From the NCBI RefSeq assembly GCF_001509475.1, contig NZ_LLZG01000334.1, positions 52,529 through 116,528 of the forward strand: DNA of 64,000 nucleotides, read 5' to 3'. Position 1 is the first letter of the stretch, and every line of letters starts with the position of its first letter. A model generated the notes under the pieces. That model was not told where the DNA came from. It worked only from the letters and a program-made list of their open reading frames with translations, and searched no databases. A program made the translations under genes and the position numbers. The stretch is from Streptomyces regalis. Its GTDB lineage: Bacteria; Actinomycetota; Actinomycetes; Streptomycetales; Streptomycetaceae. Of the stretch, positions 60,674 to 64,000 are shown one piece after another.

Positions 60674-62464
60674 CTACTTCGCGCACTCCACCTTGTCCGC
60701 CGTGGACTTCTCCACGTCGGGCGCCTTGGTCGGAGCCGTGAGGGAGACGCCCGCACCCTTGAAGTCCTTGCCCAGCGTCAGTGTCATCGTGGGCAGGCCC
60801 TGGGAGTTGGTCACGCTCTTGCCGGGCTTCATCGCGGATCCGGAGAGCCCCATGATGGCGGCGAGCCGGCGTGCCTGGTCCGCCTGGTCCGGCGCGTACT
60901 CGAGCGTCGTCTTCGCCAGCGTCGCCGGGGCGTTGCCGGCGTTCTCGGACTTGCTCACGCCCTCCTCGGTCTGCAGCCAGGTGAGGGTCTCCTGGGCGCT
61001 GCCCGCGGGCGCCCCGCCGTTGTAGACCTGCACCCGCACCTCGGAGGCGTCGGCCTTGGTGCCCTTCAGCCGGGCGGCCACGGCGGCGGCCTCCTTCTTC
61101 TTCTGCTGCTTGACCTCGGTGAAGGAGACGTCGTTCTGGATCGCCTGGAAGACCTGGGGAGCCGTCGTCTCGTTGAGTACGACGGTCGCCTTCACCTTCT
61201 CGGCCGGGTTGTCGATCACCGGAACCGTCGTGAAGGTCAGGTTCTTGGTGTTGAGCTTGCCCAGCTCCAGACCCAGGTCCTTCAGCTTGTCGATGGTGTC
61301 GAGCTGCGAGTCGACGGTCAGCGCCTTGGTGCCCGCCTCCGCCAGCTTGATCATCTTCGTCGGGCTGGTGAGCGTGTCGTTCGACTTCAGCTTGCGCATC
61401 AGCGCGCTGAGGAACTGCTGCTGCAGCGTGATCCGGCTGAGGTCGCCGCCGAAGCCGACGGCGTGCCGGGTGCGGACGAAGGCCAGCGCCTGCTCGCCCT
61501 CGATCACATGCTTGCCCTTGGGCAGGTTGAGGTGGGAGTCGGGGTCGTTGATGTCCTTGCCCAGGCACACCTCGACGCCGCCGACCGCGGTCGTCAGTGT
61601 CTTCACCGCGTTGAAGTCGGCCACCATGAAGTTGTCCGGCTTGATCCCGGTCAGCTCGGTGACGGTCCGGCTCGTGCAGCTGGGCGTACGGCCTTCCTGG
61701 CCGAGGCTCGTGTTGAAGCGGACGCCGGTCTCGCCCGGAATGACCTTCTGGGAGCCGTCCTCCTGCGTGGTCGGGCAGTCGGGGACGTCGACGATGAGGT
61801 CGCGCGGGATGCTGAGCGCGGTCGCGTTCGAGCGGTCCTTGGAGACGTGCAGCAGGATCGTGGTGTCGGCGTGCCCGGCGCTGCCCGAGTCGCCGTAGCT
61901 GCCGTTGCCCGCGCCCGTGCGCTTGTCCGTGCCGATGAGCAGGATGTTGATGGCCTTGTCCTTCTGGAAGCCACCGGTGCTCGCGCCGTCGTCGGAGACG
62001 GACTGGATGTTGTCGTTGAGGTGCTCGATGTAGAGGTACGCGCCGACCGCGGCCGAGACCATGACGAACGCCATCACACCGCCGGTCCAGAGCAGGGCCT
62101 TCTTCGCCTTGCTCTTCTTCACCGGCCGGCGACCGCGCCGGCCCGGCGGCGGCTCCTCGGGTGCGCCCCGGCGCCTGCGCTGCGGCGGCACCTCACGGCC
62201 CGGCGTCGCCGGCCGCGTCTCGCGTCCCGGCGCCGCGGTCCGACTGCGCACGCCGCCTCCGGCGCCCGCTGCGCCCCCGGCCGCGGTCGTACCGGCGGTA
62301 CGTGCCGCGGCTCCGGCGCGGGAAGCGGATCTACGGGGTCCCGGAACCGACGACTGCGGAGCGGAAGGAGTCAGTCGCAGTTCGTATTCGCCGGTGCTCG
62401 GATTGAGTACCCACTGGTCTGCGGGGTCGATGTCGTCCGCCCGCCCACGGCCTTGCGCGTCCAC
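60674..62464 (-). CDS. LCP family protein 4, with LytR_C domain
   Basis: A 596-residue protein. Its cytosolic N-terminus of about 125 residues begins DIDPADQWVLNPSTGEYELRL, a short motif found on several actinobacterial LCP proteins, then is rich in Arg and Pro. One membrane helix (LLWTGGVMAFVMVSAAVGAYLY) precedes the core: NILLIGTDKRTG, ADTTILLHVSKD, LSIPRDLIVDVP and ALAFVRTRHAVGFGGDLSRITLQQQ. The LytR_C domain has VRVQVYNGGAPAGSAQETLTWL. The GTG at 62464 has GGAGGA upstream. Confidence 0.93.
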   Translation of the reverse strand: MDAQGRGRADDIDPADQWVLNPSTGEYELRLTPSAPQSSVPGPRRSASRAGAAARTAGTTAAGGAAGAGGGVRSRTAAPGRETRPATPGREVPPQRRRRGAPEEPPPGRRGRRPVKKSKAKKALLWTGGVMAFVMVSAAVGAYLYIEHLNDNIQSVSDDGASTGGFQKDKAINILLIGTDKRTGAGNGSYGDSGSAGHADTTILLHVSKDRSNATALSIPRDLIVDVPDCPTTQEDGSQKVIPGETGVRFNTSLGQEGRTPSCTSRTVTELTGIKPDNFMVADFNAVKTLTTAVGGVEVCLGKDINDPDSHLNLPKGKHVIEGEQALAFVRTRHAVGFGGDLSRITLQQQFLSALMRKLKSNDTLTSPTKMIKLAEAGTKALTVDSQLDTIDKLKDLGLELGKLNTKNLTFTTVPVIDNPAEKVKATVVLNETTAPQVFQAIQNDVSFTEVKQQKKKEAAAVAARLKGTKADASEVRVQVYNGGAPAGSAQETLTWLQTEEGVSKSENAGNAPATLAKTTLEYAPDQADQARRLAAIMGLSGSAMKPGKSVTNSQGLPTMTLTLGKDFKGAGVSLTAPTKAPDVEKSTADKVECAK

Positions 62465-62692
62465 GGTTGTCTGATTCCTCCGTCGGGGCCACGCGGCGCC
62501 TTCCCCCTTCAAGGCGCTCGGGTCTCTCTCGGTCAAACAGTGCGCAAGCCTAACTACGGCCGGGTGCACCGGATCGCTCACACTATCCGGCCAGTTCAGC
62601 GTCAAGCGACGACGGTGACAAATTCCACGTGCCTACAACTGGGCAATCCATCCCATTTCTTTGAACTGGGGTTCGTCGACTTGGTGAGCGCT

Positions 62693-63901
62693 TTACCTGC
62701 AGGGGTTCTCGGCGGCGGTGTTGCCTCGGAAGGTGGGTGCCGGGGCGGTGGGGTCCGCGGGCTCGTCGGGGCGCTTCGTGCCGGACTTCCCGTCCCCGTA
62801 ATGGGAACTCCTGTGCGGAGATTTGCGCAGAGGACCCTGGGACGTTTCGGACGAATTCACGACTTCCACCGAGGCGTCGATGCGCAGTCGCTCGAAGAGC
62901 CGCTCGGCTTCGGGCTCCACGAGTTGGTCGCGATTGGAGTTGTAGATGTACGACTCCCGAGGAACGGTGAGGAATTGCACGCGTTCCGTGGGGATGTCGC
63001 GCACGCCGCGGACGAGTTCGTACAAACCGCGCAAACTGGCCAGGGCCGGGTCGGTGGTGAGGGAGGACGTGGCGGCGTCGAGGACGGGGTAGAGCCTGAC
63101 CGGATTCAGTAGTACGTGGTTGCTCTGCACCTTCTGGACGAGTGCGGCGAGGAAGCGTTGCTGGCGGTCCATGCGGTCGGTGTCGCTGCCGTCGCCGAGG
63201 GACTTGCGGGCGCGGACGTAGCCGAGGGCCTGCTCGCCGTTGAGAGTCACCTTTCCGGCGGGGAGCCTCAGCTTGGCGGCCTTGTCGTTGATCGGCTCGG
63301 TGAGGCAGATCTCCACGCCGTCGAGGGCGTCCACCATCTCCGTGAAGCCGTGGAAGTCGACGACCACGTGGTGGTCGAGGCGGATGTTCGTGAGGCGCTC
63401 CACGGTGCGGACGGTGCAGGCCGAACCGCCCACCTGGAAGGCGTAGTTGAACATCGCGAACATCGGCTTGCTGCGGCCTCCGTCGGGGCGCCGGCAGCCG
63501 GGTACGTCCACCATCAGATCGCGGGGTATCGAGACGGCGGTGGCGCTGCGGCGCCCTGCGGAGAGGTGCAGCAGGATCGTGGTGTCGGACCGCTCGGTCC
63601 CGGAGTCTCGGCCATAGCGCCGGTTTCCCTTGCCCGCCCTCGAGTCCGACCCGATGAGCAGGATGTTCCGGGCGTCGCGCACCAGGGACGTGGGCCGCTC
63701 CTTCTCGTACCGGGCGAGTTCGGCGGCGGCGGCCTCGTCGGGCGTGATGTTGGAGTCGAGCTTGGCATAGACGGCCCACCCGACCCCACCGGCAGCAACA
63801 AGCACGAGCCCCACCCCCAGCGCCCCTCGCCGCACCCACCGCCGTACGGACCCCCTCCTACTGGCCGACGCCCCCCTGCGCGCACCTGCGGTGTCGGTCA
63901 C
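62693..63901 (-). CDS. LCP family protein 5, no LytR_C domain
   Basis: A protein of about 402 residues. A short basic N-terminus (SRRGSVRRWVRRGALG) precedes a membrane helix (VGLVLVAAGGVGWAVYA). The core has NILLIGSDSRAGKGNRRYG, TTILLHLSAGRR, VSIPRDLMVDVPG, MFNYAFQVGGSACTVRTVERLT and ALGYVRARKSLGDGSDTDRMDRQQ. The C-terminal 60 residues are polar and low in complexity, with no LytR_C. The GTG at 63901 leaves room for the GAGGGG site; a GTG at 63913 is possible. Sequence after it to 64000 is a promoter region ending in a G-rich run. Confidence 0.92.
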   Translation of the reverse strand: MTDTAGARRGASASRRGSVRRWVRRGALGVGLVLVAAGGVGWAVYAKLDSNITPDEAAAAELARYEKERPTSLVRDARNILLIGSDSRAGKGNRRYGRDSGTERSDTTILLHLSAGRRSATAVSIPRDLMVDVPGCRRPDGGRSKPMFAMFNYAFQVGGSACTVRTVERLTNIRLDHHVVVDFHGFTEMVDALDGVEICLTEPINDKAAKLRLPAGKVTLNGEQALGYVRARKSLGDGSDTDRMDRQQRFLAALVQKVQSNHVLLNPVRLYPVLDAATSSLTTDPALASLRGLYELVRGVRDIPTERVQFLTVPRESYIYNSNRDQLVEPEAERLFERLRIDASVEVVNSSETSQGPLRKSPHRSSHYGDGKSGTKRPDEPADPTAPAPTFRGNTAAENPCR

Positions 63902-64000
63902 GGCTGGGTCCACCCCTCATGGCGTAGTGCGTGTGGTGTGGGCTGCTGTTACGACGATGGCTTGGATGGGGGGTGGGGGGTGGGTGGTGGGGGGGGGGGG

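Noticed and set aside
60293..63112. A 939-codon frame on the plus strand
   Set aside because: It lies antisense to two complete LCP genes and shows no domain of its own.
63914..64000. Guanine-rich run at the window end as a regulatory G-quadruplex
   Set aside because: Only the edge is visible, and a run of 14 G at the very end could be an assembly or window artefact.

Overview
The window is chromosomal DNA from a Streptomyces or a very close actinomycete. Base composition is very GC-rich, GTG and TTG starts are common, genes are often joined by 4-base ATGA/GTGA overlaps, and the family content is typical: mycothiol-type DinB, PrsI/ArsI-type partner switching, class E sortase signals and many LytR-CpsA-Psr (LCP) proteins. 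Three kinds of dispersed Streptomyces repeat are also present. Most of it reads as conserved core chromosome, with a few scars of mobile DNA. No tRNA, rRNA, CRISPR array or phage was seen.

Layout. 1-4605: a thiolase cut by the window edge, an SGNH hydrolase, cystathionine beta-synthase with a strong terminator, and a small membrane protein. 4688-7984: a four-gene glycine betaine/choline-type ABC importer. 7977-11552: a divergent promoter region present twice (7977-8148 and 9075-9201) around a DUF402 gene, then a histidase-like gene lacking the MIO-forming triad, and an RpiR-type regulator. 11548-13073: debris of an IS605-type tnpB and of a three-gene integrase element. 13282-17310: an NmrA-like oxidoreductase, aldehyde dehydrogenase, short-chain dehydrogenase and a TetR regulator with a palindromic operator. 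17554-19657: a membrane protein and a group III PLP decarboxylase.

19706-25485 is the histidine utilisation operon: hutU, an M20 amidohydrolase, formimidoylglutamate deiminase and hutI. 25486-29740: a membrane protein fusing sigma-like, zinc-finger and ricin-lectin parts, then sigma factor SigI with an anti-anti-sigma factor and an anti-sigma kinase. 29815-31368: a seryl-tRNA synthetase under a T-box with Ser specifier UCC. 31530-35536: a four-gene operon of secreted and membrane-anchored surface proteins, two with sortase signals and a shared duplicated domain. 35666-39612: a POT peptide transporter and a two-component system. 39836-43521: GtrA, purK, purE and an M19 dipeptidase. 43452-44947: a broken Old Yellow Enzyme gene and a divergent MerR regulator preceded by a hexanucleotide repeat.

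44960-49292 is a copper-type cluster: two cupredoxins, YceI, CopC-CopD and a small membrane protein. A Cys-rich copper-storage-like protein lies at 55360-55722. 49671-63901 is an envelope region with UDP-glucose dehydrogenase, a family 2 glycosyltransferase and five LCP proteins, mixed with an acyl-CoA dehydrogenase, a DinB protein and a thioesterase.

The strongest candidates for something undescribed are the surface-protein operon at 31530-35536, the histidase-like protein without a Ser in its MIO position, the sigma/zinc-finger/lectin membrane protein, and short repeats inserted in frame into purK and the M20 amidohydrolase.
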